Positions 1 through 10,235 of a stretch of DNA of 29,968 nt are shown here, piece by piece (the stretch's first letter is position 1; every line of letters starts with the position of its first letter). The stretch comes from Collinsella aerofaciens (GTDB lineage Bacteria > Actinomycetota > Coriobacteriia > Coriobacteriales > Coriobacteriaceae): NCBI GenBank assembly GCA_030826265.1, contig JAPJOH010000027.1:1-29968 (forward strand), given 5' to 3'. The notes beneath the pieces are model-generated. The model was given only the letters and a program-made list of their open reading frames with translations. It had not been told where the DNA came from and did not search any database. A program made the position numbers and the translations under genes.

Positions 1-1
1 A

Positions 2-85
2 CGCCGGGCCGACTCGCTTCGGTTCGGGCGCTACACCAACTTTCTCGACACTACCGTCTACGTCATCTTGTCGAGACAGAGGTGA
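2..85 (+). CDS. C-terminal tail of an unidentified protein (5' end outside window)
   Basis: The frame starting at base 2 reads 27 codons to a TGA at 83-85. Nearly every codon ends in G or C, as in the genuine genes elsewhere in the window, while the other frames do not show this. The visible end includes LRFGRYTNFLDTTVYVILS, which looks like the last beta strand of a globular enzyme, but I do not recognise the family. A hairpin with 8-bp arms lies about 50 bases downstream. Confidence 0.45.
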   Translation, partial: RRADSLRFGRYTNFLDTTVYVILSRQR

Positions 86-136
86 AGCGAAGTGTTGTCG
101 CGACGTATCTTATTCCAGGTGGCTCAGTATCAGCGT

Positions 137-168
137 GAGAATCGCACCAAAGTGTACTTACGATTCTC
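137..168. other. Small inverted repeat downstream of the truncated gene
   Basis: GAGAATCG (137-144) and CGATTCTC (161-168) are perfect complementary arms around a 16-base loop. There is no T-run on either side, so it is a poor intrinsic terminator. It may be an end or scar of a mobile element or simply a hairpin. Nothing else is recognisable between 86 and 280. Confidence 0.3.
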
Positions 169-280
169 GTGTCCCACGGACAACATGAGCTGAGCATTGA
201 GGTTCCACCCTTTGCTGCAACTACGCGGGGTTGGACGGCAATGAATATGCCGGGCCGCATACCACGCGCAGCGGGGGTCC

Positions 281-406
281 ATGTCCCAGTATGTTGCCTA
301 CAGCAGCCTCGATGTCCACGCACACATCATCTCTGCCTTCGCGTTCAATCCATTTGCCGGAGAGTGCGAGGGTTGCCAGGCCGTAGAATTCGAGCCGAAC
401 AAATGA
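281..406 (+). pseudogene. IS110-type transposase N-terminal remnant
   Basis: An ATG at 281 opens 41 codons ending at TGA 404-406. The peptide begins MSQYVAYSSLDVHAHIISAF. The pattern of a hydrophobic strand, then LDVH, then a second strand is typical of the N-terminus of IS110-family DEDD transposases, where this aspartate is the first catalytic residue. A full enzyme has about 300-400 residues, so this is a truncated relic. No further transposase domains are visible downstream before the RiPP operon. The call rests on one short motif. It suggests past insertion or recombination at the left edge of the island. Confidence 0.45.
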
Positions 407-500
407 AATGCGGTATCAGCGCATAGGATTAAACTGACGATTGCTTTGCACTGAGAATACGCTTGGAAAGCCGCTATGGGTGGCGGCCCGGGTTAAATAG

Positions 501-545
501 AGAAGCCCGTCCGATCACTTTCATGTGGCGAACGGTCGGGCTTCT
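501..545 (-). terminator. Hairpin at the end of the RiPP operon
   Basis: AGAAGCCCGTCCG (501-513) and CGGTCGGGCTTCT (533-545) pair over 13 bases with one internal mismatch and a 19-base loop. It lies about 65 bases beyond the last small gene of the leftward operon. The T-run is weak on the minus strand (CTATTT) and better on the plus strand (TATT), so it may act in either direction. No other function is evident. Confidence 0.45.
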
Positions 546-609
546 TATTCCACTTGCCAATGCTCGGCTCATATTGGAAGAAAGCTACGCTAATGTTTGC
601 GTGACACTC

Positions 610-717
610 CTATTTTCTCCGAAGAAAGAGTCGGATAATGAAGAATAGAATTAAAAAAGGTGCCAGATATAACGCAAGTATAAAGGCTAATCCAACGAGA
701 CCTTGCAATAATGGCAT
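610..717 (-). CDS. 35-residue hydrophobic membrane peptide in the RiPP operon
   Basis: An ATG at 717-715 is preceded by GGGAGGAG at a short distance, and the frame ends with TAG at 612-610. The peptide starts MPLLQGLVGLAFILALYLAP, continues as an almost uninterrupted hydrophobic helix and ends in a basic tail (RLFLRRK). This predicts a single membrane span with a cytoplasmic basic end. It follows the second precursor peptide by 78 bases in the same direction, so it is probably co-transcribed. I recognise no family. It could be an immunity or export-helper peptide, a toxin-like peptide or a third unmodified product. The strong ribosome site and operon position support real translation. Confidence 0.5.
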   Translation of the reverse strand: MPLLQGLVGLAFILALYLAPFLILFFIIRLFLRRK

Positions 718-795
718 AACTCCTCCCAAACACGAGATTTTGGTATTTGTTCCCATCTTATTCTGAATTGGACCAAATAGTTCCTAGCCACAAAA

Positions 796-975
796 CTACT
801 CGTCAACTGGATCGCACCAATCTGCTGGCAAAACACAGCTTGATTCTTTATCGACATAGCACCAATCCGCAACAGGGCACTCGGCGATGTCGTAAAAATT
901 GCATATATCAACTCCAAGACAACAAGGCTCAACGGGAGGATGTTCATTTGAACCAACAGGATGGATATGCTTCAT
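796..975 (-). CDS. Cys/Asp-rich RiPP precursor peptide B (SCIFF/ranthipeptide-like)
   Basis: The start is ATG at 975-973, with GAGGAG five bases upstream, and the stop is TAG at 798-796, giving 59 residues. The N-terminus MKHIHPVG matches the VKHIHPIN start of peptide A and resembles the MKHIKT start known for SCIFF peptides. The core has seven cysteines (18, 19, 25, 33, 39, 47, 54). Three are followed by aspartate at i+4 (C25/D29, C33/D37, C54/D58), and three DxC motifs end at C25, C39 and C54. Ranthipeptide maturases join Cys to a residue such as Asp through thioethers, and C-x3-D is the spacing known from freyrasin. The product is therefore probably a multiply cross-linked peptide. It lies 30 bases after peptide A and downstream of the maturase. 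Assignment as a substrate is inference from composition and context. Confidence 0.75.
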   Translation of the reverse strand: MKHIHPVGSNEHPPVEPCCLGVDICNFYDIAECPVADWCYVDKESSCVLPADWCDPVDE

Positions 976-1005
976 AACAGCTCCTCACCTTAATCCAATT
1001 AGAGA

Positions 1006-1209
1006 CTACGTTTGATCAATGCCACAGTGATCTACAACGCAGATGCTGCCGCCATCCATGTCATAGTCGCAGTAATCGTATGCACCACAGCCATCTGCTT
1101 TATCATAAACAGTACAGATGTCAGTAATGCCCAAGAGGCAGTCAAAAGACATCGGCTTCACGCCTGCCTCGCCGCCACTTCCTGGATTAATCGGATGAAT
1201 ATGCTTCAC
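1006..1209 (-). CDS. Cys/Asp-rich RiPP precursor peptide A (SCIFF/ranthipeptide-like)
   Basis: I chose GTG at 1209-1207 because GGGAGG sits five bases upstream and the resulting N-terminus, VKHIHPINPG, aligns with peptide B. A start at 1257 would add 16 unrelated residues. The peptide has 67 residues with six cysteines (24, 32, 41, 47, 57, 62) in a Gly/Asp-rich core. C32/D36 and C41/D45 have C-x3-D spacing, and C47, C57 and C62 each have Asp three residues on. DIC, DYC and DHC triplets recur as in peptide B. Six cysteines within 39 residues recall SCIFF peptides, but the Asp-rich core differs from the canonical SCIFF core. It lies between the maturase and peptide B on the same strand. Confidence 0.75.
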   Translation of the reverse strand: MKHIHPINPGSGGEAGVKPMSFDCLLGITDICTVYDKADGCGAYDYCDYDMDGGSICVVDHCGIDQT

Positions 1210-1378
1210 GACTACCTCCCTTTGAGTGCAGAAAAACCTCAATATTGTGTATAACAAACCAAGATGTCTAGTTCACCATATTTCTAGAATGGTTTCGGCG
1301 AATGTAGCAATAAGCTTCGCAGACGGTAATCAGAAGAACGAACACCTCCACAATGGTGACAGCAATGCGCTGAACCGC

Positions 1379-2737
1379 TTATTCCGATACAGTAGCTTCT
1401 CGTTGATTTTTCTCCTGCGAAGATGAGTGGCGGGAAATAAGGTCAAAAGCCATCTCGTAGCACATTTTTCTATATTCACATGATGCAGGGTGTAGACTCT
1501 TGGGCAAGTAGCCGTGCTCGTCTGCAGCCTCCCAGCTACAGCCCCCACCACAGAAAGACCGAGCCCAACAGTCCGTACAGTCAATTCTTTTTTCGACACC
1601 CTGACTCCAGTTTTCAATATACCTAGTTTCGTCAATTCCGGTGACGATGTTGCCCATTTTGAATCGCATCATCCCGACAAACCTGTGACAGGGGTATACG
1701 TCCCCTTCGGGAGTCACGGAAATAAAACGCCTGCCAGCCCCGCATCCGACAAAGGCGATCCTGTTGCTCATAATCAAATCAACTGCAGTTTTCAATGTTC
1801 TAAACAAGGGCTTTTCCCCTTGATCAATCTGTTTGAGATATTGATCCGCCAAATCTATTAGGCCCGCCCTGATTTTGTTTAATGAGTGTTCGTCGAGTTT
1901 GATATTCTCATCGAATGAGCTCACGGGCGAGAAGTAAATCCTTCTGAAGCCCATCTCTTTAAACTGAAGATAGTCTTCAACAAGGTTACAGTTATTATTT
2001 GTTAAGGTCGCTCTTGCGCCGAAGGGGAACGACTCGGAAAAACGACGAACGTTTTTGTCGATATCGGAGAAAGAGCCGCCTCCCGTCTTATACGGGCGCG
2101 ATGCATCGTGCTTGCATCCTGTACCATCGAGACTAATCAGAACAGAAAACCCGTGCTCCTTGAAAGAATTCACAGCAGTGTCATTCAAAAGCGTTCCGTT
2201 GGTCGTAATAGAATAGGTAAAGTTTCTATTGGGGTATATTCTTTTTGAATAGTCGACCGTTTTCCATATCAGCGGCTCGTTGATCATGGGTTCCCCACCA
2301 AAAAAGACGATCGCAAGCGTTTCGTTTTCCGATGAACTTGCGACGAGGTAGTCGACCGCCTTGAAGGCTATCTCGTCTGTCATCAGCAGAGGAGACGTTC
2401 CATAATCTCCTTTACCGGCAAAACAGTAACTACAACCAAGGTTGCATGCATGTGAAACGTGGAGTTCGATGGATCTAAGTTTTCGAGGCGTGTCTTTTGT
2501 TAAGAAAGTCCGCTCAGACAATCGTTGATACTCATCAATGTCGTCTTCAAGTTCTGCTATGGTCGTTTGGTCGTAGCCTTTCGCAGCAAGTGACTTTGTT
2601 AGCAACTTCGAGTTGACCGTTCTTCCCGATGCTTCAAATATGCGAAGCGCATCTTCTGATGCTTGGTCAACCTGAAAGCAATTGCGAGTGACCTCATCGA
2701 AGCAGTAACGACGATCACTTACTGAGAAAAAATGCAT
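1379..2737 (-). CDS. Radical SAM/SPASM peptide maturase (SCIFF/CcpM-like)
   Basis: This 452-residue enzyme should install cross-links, probably thioethers, in the two downstream precursor peptides. An N-terminal region of about 90 residues (probably substrate recognition) is followed by the radical SAM motif CNLGCSYC (C98, C102, C105) and then GKGDYG, which is typical of SCIFF-type maturases. A SPASM domain follows with the pattern C332-x12-G-x4-C350, then C387-x2-C390-x5-C396-x3-C400 and C420. It can hold two auxiliary Fe-S clusters. ATG 2737 is preferred because GAGG lies just upstream and MHFF resembles maturase N-termini; an ATG at 2767 would add ten residues but has a poor ribosome site. 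Third codon positions are AT-richer than in neighbouring genes, which suggests horizontal transfer. No transporter or protease gene is visible nearby. Confidence 0.88.
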   Translation of the reverse strand: MHFFSVSDRRYCFDEVTRNCFQVDQASEDALRIFEASGRTVNSKLLTKSLAAKGYDQTTIAELEDDIDEYQRLSERTFLTKDTPRKLRSIELHVSHACNLGCSYCFAGKGDYGTSPLLMTDEIAFKAVDYLVASSSENETLAIVFFGGEPMINEPLIWKTVDYSKRIYPNRNFTYSITTNGTLLNDTAVNSFKEHGFSVLISLDGTGCKHDASRPYKTGGGSFSDIDKNVRRFSESFPFGARATLTNNNCNLVEDYLQFKEMGFRRIYFSPVSSFDENIKLDEHSLNKIRAGLIDLADQYLKQIDQGEKPLFRTLKTAVDLIMSNRIAFVGCGAGRRFISVTPEGDVYPCHRFVGMMRFKMGNIVTGIDETRYIENWSQGVEKRIDCTDCWARSFCGGGCSWEAADEHGYLPKSLHPASCEYRKMCYEMAFDLISRHSSSQEKNQREATVSE

Positions 2738-3253
2738 ACGTTCCTCAATTTCATGCTGGACTGGCATTAACCTTGTTTATTGTTGCGCAGCTATAAAAAA
2801 CCACCAGCGGGGATTCGGTGTGCGGCCCAATCGGACTCCCAAAAGGTTCTATTTGAGACTGGCAAGCTTTGTGTTGTTGGCACTTCGACAGCGCTCTTTA
2901 TTCCAACATGGAGCCTCGCAGTTTGAGTCGACTTGCCTCTGGAAGGTCCGATCTTAACTTGATTTAGGATGAAAACAGATTACAGGCGCGCTCCTCTAGA
3001 AAGAAAGGAAACCAATCGCCGCCTTTCACCAGGAAAGTTTTTATAGCCCACCTCGAGCAAAATGAAAGATGCGAGAGCGATTGGGGAACAACGCGAATCT
3101 CCCCTTTTGGGTGGGAGCGAGCCTTCAGCCACCGGCGAACGACTCGCCCTGGTCAGAATCTGGAAGTGGTGCCGGGCCGCTTGGGCCTCCCCGGTGACTT
3201 CGTGGGGCTTACCTGCCTGACGTCGAGGAGTGCATCCGCAAGATTCGTTCCCT
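2738..3253. other. Gene-poor region between the RiPP operon and the FHA gene
   Basis: This stretch should hold the promoter of the leftward RiPP operon; a T-rich TATAGC-like box lies near 2790 on the minus strand, but I see no convincing -35 element. On the plus strand a short stop-bounded frame around 3203-3284 reads LRGAYLPDVEECIRKIRSL. It overlaps the FHA frame and may be the tail of a decayed gene. No complete gene, RNA gene or terminator is supported here. Confidence 0.35.
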
Positions 3254-3727
3254 ATGCCGTTTGCTCTCACGCCCGCCTTAGTTCCAAGTCGGGCGAGCCG
3301 CCGCGCTCATGCGACCCGTGGCGGCGACACGTCGACGCCGCGCTCGCTGAGCACATCTTCGGTCGCGGGCGAGCACGAGGTCGCGCCGGCGCATCCGCTG
3401 GGACTGCTGTGCGTGCAAAACGGCTACGTGGTGAGCGTCCCGCGCTGGATTCAGCCGAGTGAGGAAGGCGTTGAGATCGGCGCGCTGGCAACGGGGGAGG
3501 GCGGCATCACCGACGACGTCTCGGCCCGCCATGCCCATATCTGGTGCGACGAGTCTGGCGCATGGTTTGTCGAGGACCTGTCGTCCACTAACGGCACCGT
3601 GGTGGTAAACGGGGCCACGAGTGTGTGTATTCAAGTAGAGCCCGGCCGCTCCGCCCAGCTCAACCCCGGCGACGAGCTCAAACTCGGCGAATCCACCACC
3701 TACGCCATCCTGCTCGGCGCCCTCTAA
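3254..3727 (+). CDS. Small FHA-domain protein
   Basis: The C-terminal 100 residues form a forkhead-associated (phosphothreonine-binding) domain. It shows an SARHAHIW motif, matching the S-R-x-H ligand-binding strand, followed about 20 residues later by DLSSTNGT, the conserved S-x-x-N-G-T turn. FHA domains normally read Ser/Thr kinase signals, but no kinase gene is present here. The N-terminal part is low complexity and rich in Arg, Ser and Ala, with no membrane span. The start is uncertain: ATG 3254 and GTG 3230 both lack a good ribosome site, and a stop lies at 3218. The gene could be a truncated remnant of a longer FHA protein. It is followed by an intergenic inverted repeat. Confidence 0.6.
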   Translation: MPFALTPALVPSRASRRAHATRGGDTSTPRSLSTSSVAGEHEVAPAHPLGLLCVQNGYVVSVPRWIQPSEEGVEIGALATGEGGITDDVSARHAHIWCDESGAWFVEDLSSTNGTVVVNGATSVCIQVEPGRSAQLNPGDELKLGESTTYAILLGAL

Positions 3728-3744
3728 CTCATCCCCCCAATAAC

Positions 3745-3807
3745 TTGCGGTGAAATAGGGACTGATTAAGGCCGTTAACAGCAAAAACACTCCCTATTTC
3801 ACCGCAA
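3745..3807. repeat. 17-bp perfect inverted repeat, possibly a dispersed intergenic element
   Basis: TTGCGGTGAAATAGGGA (3745-3761) and its exact complement (3791-3807) flank a 29-base centre that includes GTTAAC. There is no T-run, so it does not look like a standard terminator for the FHA gene. The 17-bp perfection in a non-coding gap suggests a small dispersed palindromic element, which a genome search would show. Confidence 0.7.
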
Positions 3808-3892
3808 CTGCTGTGGGGTTCCAGGGGACTGTGCCCGTCGGTGCCGGGCGCACAATAGTCACCCGAGGTAAACCTTTACCGGCCACCTATAT

Positions 3893-3925
3893 TTGCCGAA
3901 ATTACACTTAACGGCGGGGTACAAT
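3893..3925 (+). promoter_or_regulatory. Candidate nifJ promoter
   Basis: TACAAT at 3920-3925 is a good -10 hexamer preceded by GGGG. The nearest -35-like hexamer is TTGCCG at 3893-3898, but the 21-base spacer is longer than the usual 17. Transcription from here would give nifJ an untranslated leader of about 275 bases. Weak prediction. Confidence 0.25.
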
Positions 3926-4206
3926 AAACCCGCATGCGGATTTCCGTTGCGGGCGCTTCCCATCGCCGGGGCGTGCCCGGGAGCATCCGGCATGCGGCCT
4001 TTGCGGCGCTCGGTCATGTGCAAGACGGGCGGTCGGGTCTGTGGGGCGCATCAGCTGCCCCTCGCCTCGGCATGTCTTCTCTCCACGCCACGTACCTGCT
4101 GCTGAGCCTGCCTGCCAGATGATTGGAAGCAACAGCGTAAATCCCATCACGCCAACATCCCGGCGATCGCCGGGGCCTGTATACCTATATGAGAGGAGAG
4201 GGGTAT
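3926..4206 (+). other. Long GC-rich nifJ leader with a 16-bp palindrome
   Basis: No coding frame is convincing in this stretch. It contains two copies of GCATGCGG (about 3933 and 3990). The perfect palindrome CCCGGCGATCGCCGGG lies at 4159-4174, immediately before the nifJ ribosome site AGGAGAGG. The palindrome could be an operator or an RNA hairpin controlling access to the start. I do not recognise a known riboswitch here. Confidence 0.4.
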
Positions 4207-7746
<3,540 letters not shown>

Positions 7747-7757
7747 GTCTCTCACCG

Positions 7758-7880
7758 CAGGATCTGAGGGCTAACCTTCGCGGACGTCCTCGGACATGAA
7801 AGAACCCCCGCTGCGCACTACGTGCGGCGGGGGTTCTTTCGTCCTGCGGAGTGTCCGCGAAGGTTAGCCCTCAGATCCTG
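7758..7880. repeat. 28-bp perfect inverted repeat enclosing the nifJ terminator
   Basis: The arms at 7758-7785 and 7853-7880 are perfect complements over 28 bases, beginning CAGGATCTGAGG and ending CCTCAGATCCTG. The nifJ terminator hairpin lies inside. The complete structure spans 123 bases and starts 11 bases after the nifJ stop. The outer arms are far longer than termination needs, so this may be a palindromic mobile unit that carries or captured a terminator. Confidence 0.85.
7798..7840 (+). terminator. nifJ intrinsic terminator (bidirectional form)
   Basis: GAAAGAACCCCCGC (7798-7811) pairs with GCGGGGGTTCTTTC (7827-7840), and a further CGCAC/GTGCG stem sits above it. The A-rich and T-rich flanks are part of the stem, so it should terminate transcription from either side. 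Confidence 0.85.
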
Positions 7881-8401
7881 CTACGACTACGTCCTCGGAT
7901 TGTGTGGGCGGATGAAGGACGTAGTTGGCCGGGAATTCCGTCCCCTTCGCTGTTTCGCGGCTTTGCCGCGAAACCTCGCGCCACCTTGGGGATGGATGGG
8001 GGACTTGGCTGTTGCCGCCTTTTCGGAGCGCTTCTTTATTCCTTTTGCTGGATGAAAAGCCCCTTGTTTTTGCAGTGGTGCATACTTGACTTATAAGTGC
8101 ATAGAATCTCGCATAGCGCGAGTAAGATATTGCGCTGTCCGTTTTGTGTTTAGCAGAGATGTAGTTTGCATAATCCGACATAATCCTCGCTTCATTTAAA
8201 TAAAGTCGCACGTAAATTACGTAGATATGTCTGAGCTGGAGTTCTGTACGCTGAGCGGACAAAAACGACCGTTCACCGTTCCGCTATTTTCAAAATGAAT
8301 AAAATGAGCGATAAAGAGAATATAAACCTTAATAAACTCGCGTATCGCACGGACGCGGGTTATTAATGGGTTGTAGGCCTTTTACAGAAAGGATTCCAGC
8401 A
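7881..8401. other. Long intergenic region upstream of arcC copy 1
   Basis: No protein or RNA gene is supported across these 520 bases. A hairpin TTTCGCGGC/GCCGCGAAA lies at 7953-7973. GTGCATA is repeated directly at 8078-8084 and 8097-8103, around a TTGACT at 8086 that lacks a matching -10 at normal spacing. The right third is AT-rich. It contains ATGAATAAAATGAG at about 8294-8307, which resembles an ArgR half-site, and a stem-loop just before the arcC ribosome site. It probably holds the arcC promoter and arginine-responsive control. Confidence 0.35.
8329..8366 (+). promoter_or_regulatory. Leader stem-loop before arcC copy 1
   Basis: TTAATAAACTCGCGT (8329-8343) pairs with ACGCGGGTTATTAA (8353-8366) with one bulge and one wobble. 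It ends about 20 bases before the AAAGGA ribosome site of arcC. Possible roles are transcript stabilisation or attenuation. The second arcC copy, which sits inside an operon, lacks this leader. Confidence 0.4.
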
Positions 8402-9364
8402 ATGTCTAAGCCTCTTGGCAAGCCCGATCGTATTGTCGTCGCCCTTGGCGGCAACGCCCTCGGCAACAACCCCGTCGAGCAGATCGAGGCCGTGAGCAAC
8501 ACCGCCCACGCTCTCCTCGGCCTCATCGAGCAGGGCAACGAGATCATCATCACCCACGGCAACGGCCCGCAGGTCGGCATGATCCAGAACGCCTTCGCCG
8601 CCGCCCACGACGCCATCGGCACCCCCGAGATGCCGCTGCCCGAGTGCGGCGCCATGTCCCAGGGCTACATCGGCTATCACCTGCAGCAGGGCATCGGCCG
8701 CGAGATGCACAAGCGCTATAAGCGCTGGCACGCCGCCACCGTCGTCACCCAGATCGAGTGCGACCCGGATGATCCCGCGTTCAAGAACCCGACCAAGCCG
8801 ATCGGCCCCTTCTACACCGAGGAGCAGGCCAAGGAGTTCATGGCCGAGGATCCCTCCAAGGTCTTCGTCGAGGATTCCGGCCGCGGCTGGCGTCGCGTCG
8901 TCGCTTCCCCCGATCCCAAGAAGATCGTCGAGGCTGACTCCATCCTCAACCTGCTCGACAACGAGTTCATCGTCATCGCCTGCGGTGGCGGCGGCATCCC
9001 CGTCGTCCGCGACTACGAGAACAAGGGCTGCTACAAGGGCGTTCCCGCCGTCATCGACAAGGACCTGGGCGGCGAGCTGCTGGCCGAGGACTGCGACGCC
9101 GACGTCCTGTTCCTGCTGACCGCCGTCGAGCACGTCGCCATCAACTTCGGCAAGCCCAACCAGGAGGAGCTCGAGGACATCACCGCCGACGAGGCCGAGC
9201 GCCTGGCCGACGAGGGCCAGTTCGGCAAGGGCTCCATGGAGCCCAAGGTCCGCGCCGCCATCAAGTTCGCGCGTTCCCGCAAGGGCCGCACCTGCATCAT
9301 CGGCGCCCTGGACAAGGCCGCCGAGACCATGGCCGGCCTCTCCGGTACCCGAATCCACGAGTAG
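8402..9364 (+). CDS. arcC: Carbamate kinase, copy 1 (stand-alone)
   Basis: This 320-residue enzyme transfers phosphate from carbamoyl phosphate to ADP, giving ATP, CO2 and ammonia; it is the energy-yielding step of arginine fermentation. It has the amino-acid-kinase fold signatures VVALGGNALG near the N-terminus, THGNGPQVG, and ACGGGGIPV with the following DKDLGGELLA, which are typical of carbamate kinases. ATG 8402 follows AAAGGA with an 8-base gap. It is monocistronic, with its own leader and terminator. From codon 7 to beyond the terminator I find no base difference from copy 2 at 15625-16587, so the proteins differ only around residues 4-6. Codon use is highly C-biased, like nifJ. Confidence 0.96.
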   Translation: MSKPLGKPDRIVVALGGNALGNNPVEQIEAVSNTAHALLGLIEQGNEIIITHGNGPQVGMIQNAFAAAHDAIGTPEMPLPECGAMSQGYIGYHLQQGIGREMHKRYKRWHAATVVTQIECDPDDPAFKNPTKPIGPFYTEEQAKEFMAEDPSKVFVEDSGRGWRRVVASPDPKKIVEADSILNLLDNEFIVIACGGGGIPVVRDYENKGCYKGVPAVIDKDLGGELLAEDCDADVLFLLTAVEHVAINFGKPNQEELEDITADEAERLADEGQFGKGSMEPKVRAAIKFARSRKGRTCIIGALDKAAETMAGLSGTRIHE

Positions 9365-9512
9365 TCTCCACTCCGTTGCCTCTCTCGTGGGCGCCGGGCA
9401 AGGCGCCCGCAAACTAGCCTCTCTTCATGAGCCCCGCAGTCCGCTCCGACTGCGGGGCTTTTGTTTCAACCCGGCGCTTAGGTATTCACCTAGTCATTGG
9501 GACGTTCTTAAA
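8420..9512. repeat. 1.09-kb direct repeat, copy 1 (arcC plus terminator)
   Basis: Bases 8420-9512 match 15643-16735 at a constant offset of 7223. I read no mismatch, including the non-coding 148 bases after the stop codon. The match begins at codon 7 of arcC and ends inside a palindromic repeat unit, where copy 1 has T and copy 2 has C at the next base. Confidence 0.9.
9430..9465 (+). terminator. Terminator of arcC copy 1
   Basis: AGCCCCGCAGTC (9430-9441) and GACTGCGGGGCT (9448-9459) form a 12-bp perfect stem with a 6-base loop, followed by TTTGTTT. A second hairpin, GGGCGCC/GGCGCCC, precedes it at about 9389-9408. Confidence 0.92.
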
Positions 9513-9519
9513 TGACTAG
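9490..9519. repeat. Palindromic 30-nt repeat unit, copy 1
   Basis: CTAGTCATT (9490-9498) and AATGACTAG (9511-9519) are perfect arms around GGGACGTTCTTA. The same unit occurs at 16713-16742 and, with one extra G, at 16748-16778. It looks like a short intergenic palindromic element. Confidence 0.8.
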
Positions 9520-9578
9520 CCAAAGGGGACGCTCTTGCCGTGGGCAAGCACGGCACCTGGGGATTTACGACTAAGAGG

Positions 9579-10235
9579 CTAGTACGTTAGATCGTGAGTT
9601 GCCTGAAACCAAACGACGACACCTAAGATACGAAGGCGACGCCTGTCCAGAGTGAAGTCGGGTTCTTCTGTCAAATAGGAATACGTTGACAGTGCAATCG
9701 TGTTCCCTCGGATTTCATATCGCCGAATAACTATGGCTGATGCGTCTACCATGGCAACGACGGTGCATCCGTTCCACGGTTTAGCAACAGGATCGACCAG
9801 CAGAACACTGCTTTGCGGATAGCAGCGTGACATGCCGCTGCCGTTCATCTGAACTAGAAAGCCTCCCGGGTGCCTTTCAAGTACGGGTCCTGGAACGAAG
9901 GTGCGCCCACTTTTCTTAAGGCTAAAGCCGCCGTTGCGGCGTACGATTTTATAGATTTCGCATTCTTCGTTTTGGGCCACGTTCGGGCTTTTCTCAGGCC
10001 GCGAGCTTAAGCCGGCAGAGGCAAGGCCGCTATTACTTGCGGCGAGCTCATCAAACGTTACATCGAAAAGCTCGGTCAGCTTATCGAGAGTCGAAACCTT
10101 GACGGCGGTGTGTCCACGTTCCCAACGACATACTGTTTCTTTGGTAACGCCGAGCATGTCGGCAAATTGCTGCTGCGTCAAGCCTTCGCGGGTTCTAAGG
10201 CATTTAATGTTATCCCCTTGGGCCATGTTATTCAT
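9579..10235 (-). CDS. XRE-family regulator with degenerate S24/LexA-like C-terminal domain
   Basis: The 218-residue protein begins with a helix-turn-helix of the Cro/C1 type at about residues 9-67 (REGLTQQQFADMLGVTKETV, then WERG). The C-terminal half resembles the peptidase S24 domain of LexA/CI repressors (YPQSSVLLVDP, then VVAMVD and VIRRYE). The catalytic Ser of the usual GDSM motif is replaced (GSGM), and the Lys of VKR is Arg, so self-cleavage is unlikely and the domain probably serves dimerisation or ligand sensing. ATG 10235 has AGG four bases upstream and overlaps the end of the ADI paralogue by 8 bases, showing translational coupling. It probably controls that gene and perhaps the divergent arc operon; this is inferred from position. 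Confidence 0.8.
   Translation of the reverse strand: MNNMAQGDNIKCLRTREGLTQQQFADMLGVTKETVCRWERGHTAVKVSTLDKLTELFDVTFDELAASNSGLASAGLSSRPEKSPNVAQNEECEIYKIVRRNGGFSLKKSGRTFVPGPVLERHPGGFLVQMNGSGMSRCYPQSSVLLVDPVAKPWNGCTVVAMVDASAIVIRRYEIRGNTIALSTYSYLTEEPDFTLDRRRLRILGVVVWFQATHDLTY

Noticed and set aside
463..648. 61-codon plus-strand frame over the RiPP operon end
   Set aside because: It crosses the hairpin at 501-545, has no ribosome site and lies antisense to the 35-residue peptide, which has a strong one.
1268..1351. Possible 27-codon hydrophobic frame between the maturase and peptide A (minus strand, VEVFVLLITVC...)
   Set aside because: It could be a small membrane peptide, but its GTG start has no ribosome site at proper distance, and it is in frame with the maturase just after its stop, so I cannot support it.
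3203..3284. Short frame LRGAYLPDVEECIRKIRSL before the FHA gene
   Set aside because: It looks protein-like but is bounded by stops, has no start and overlaps the FHA frame. It is at best the tail of a decayed gene, so it is only mentioned in the intergenic note.
8086..8114. TTGACT as a -35 element for arcC copy 1
   Set aside because: No acceptable -10 hexamer lies 15-19 bases downstream, and it is over 300 bases from the start codon.
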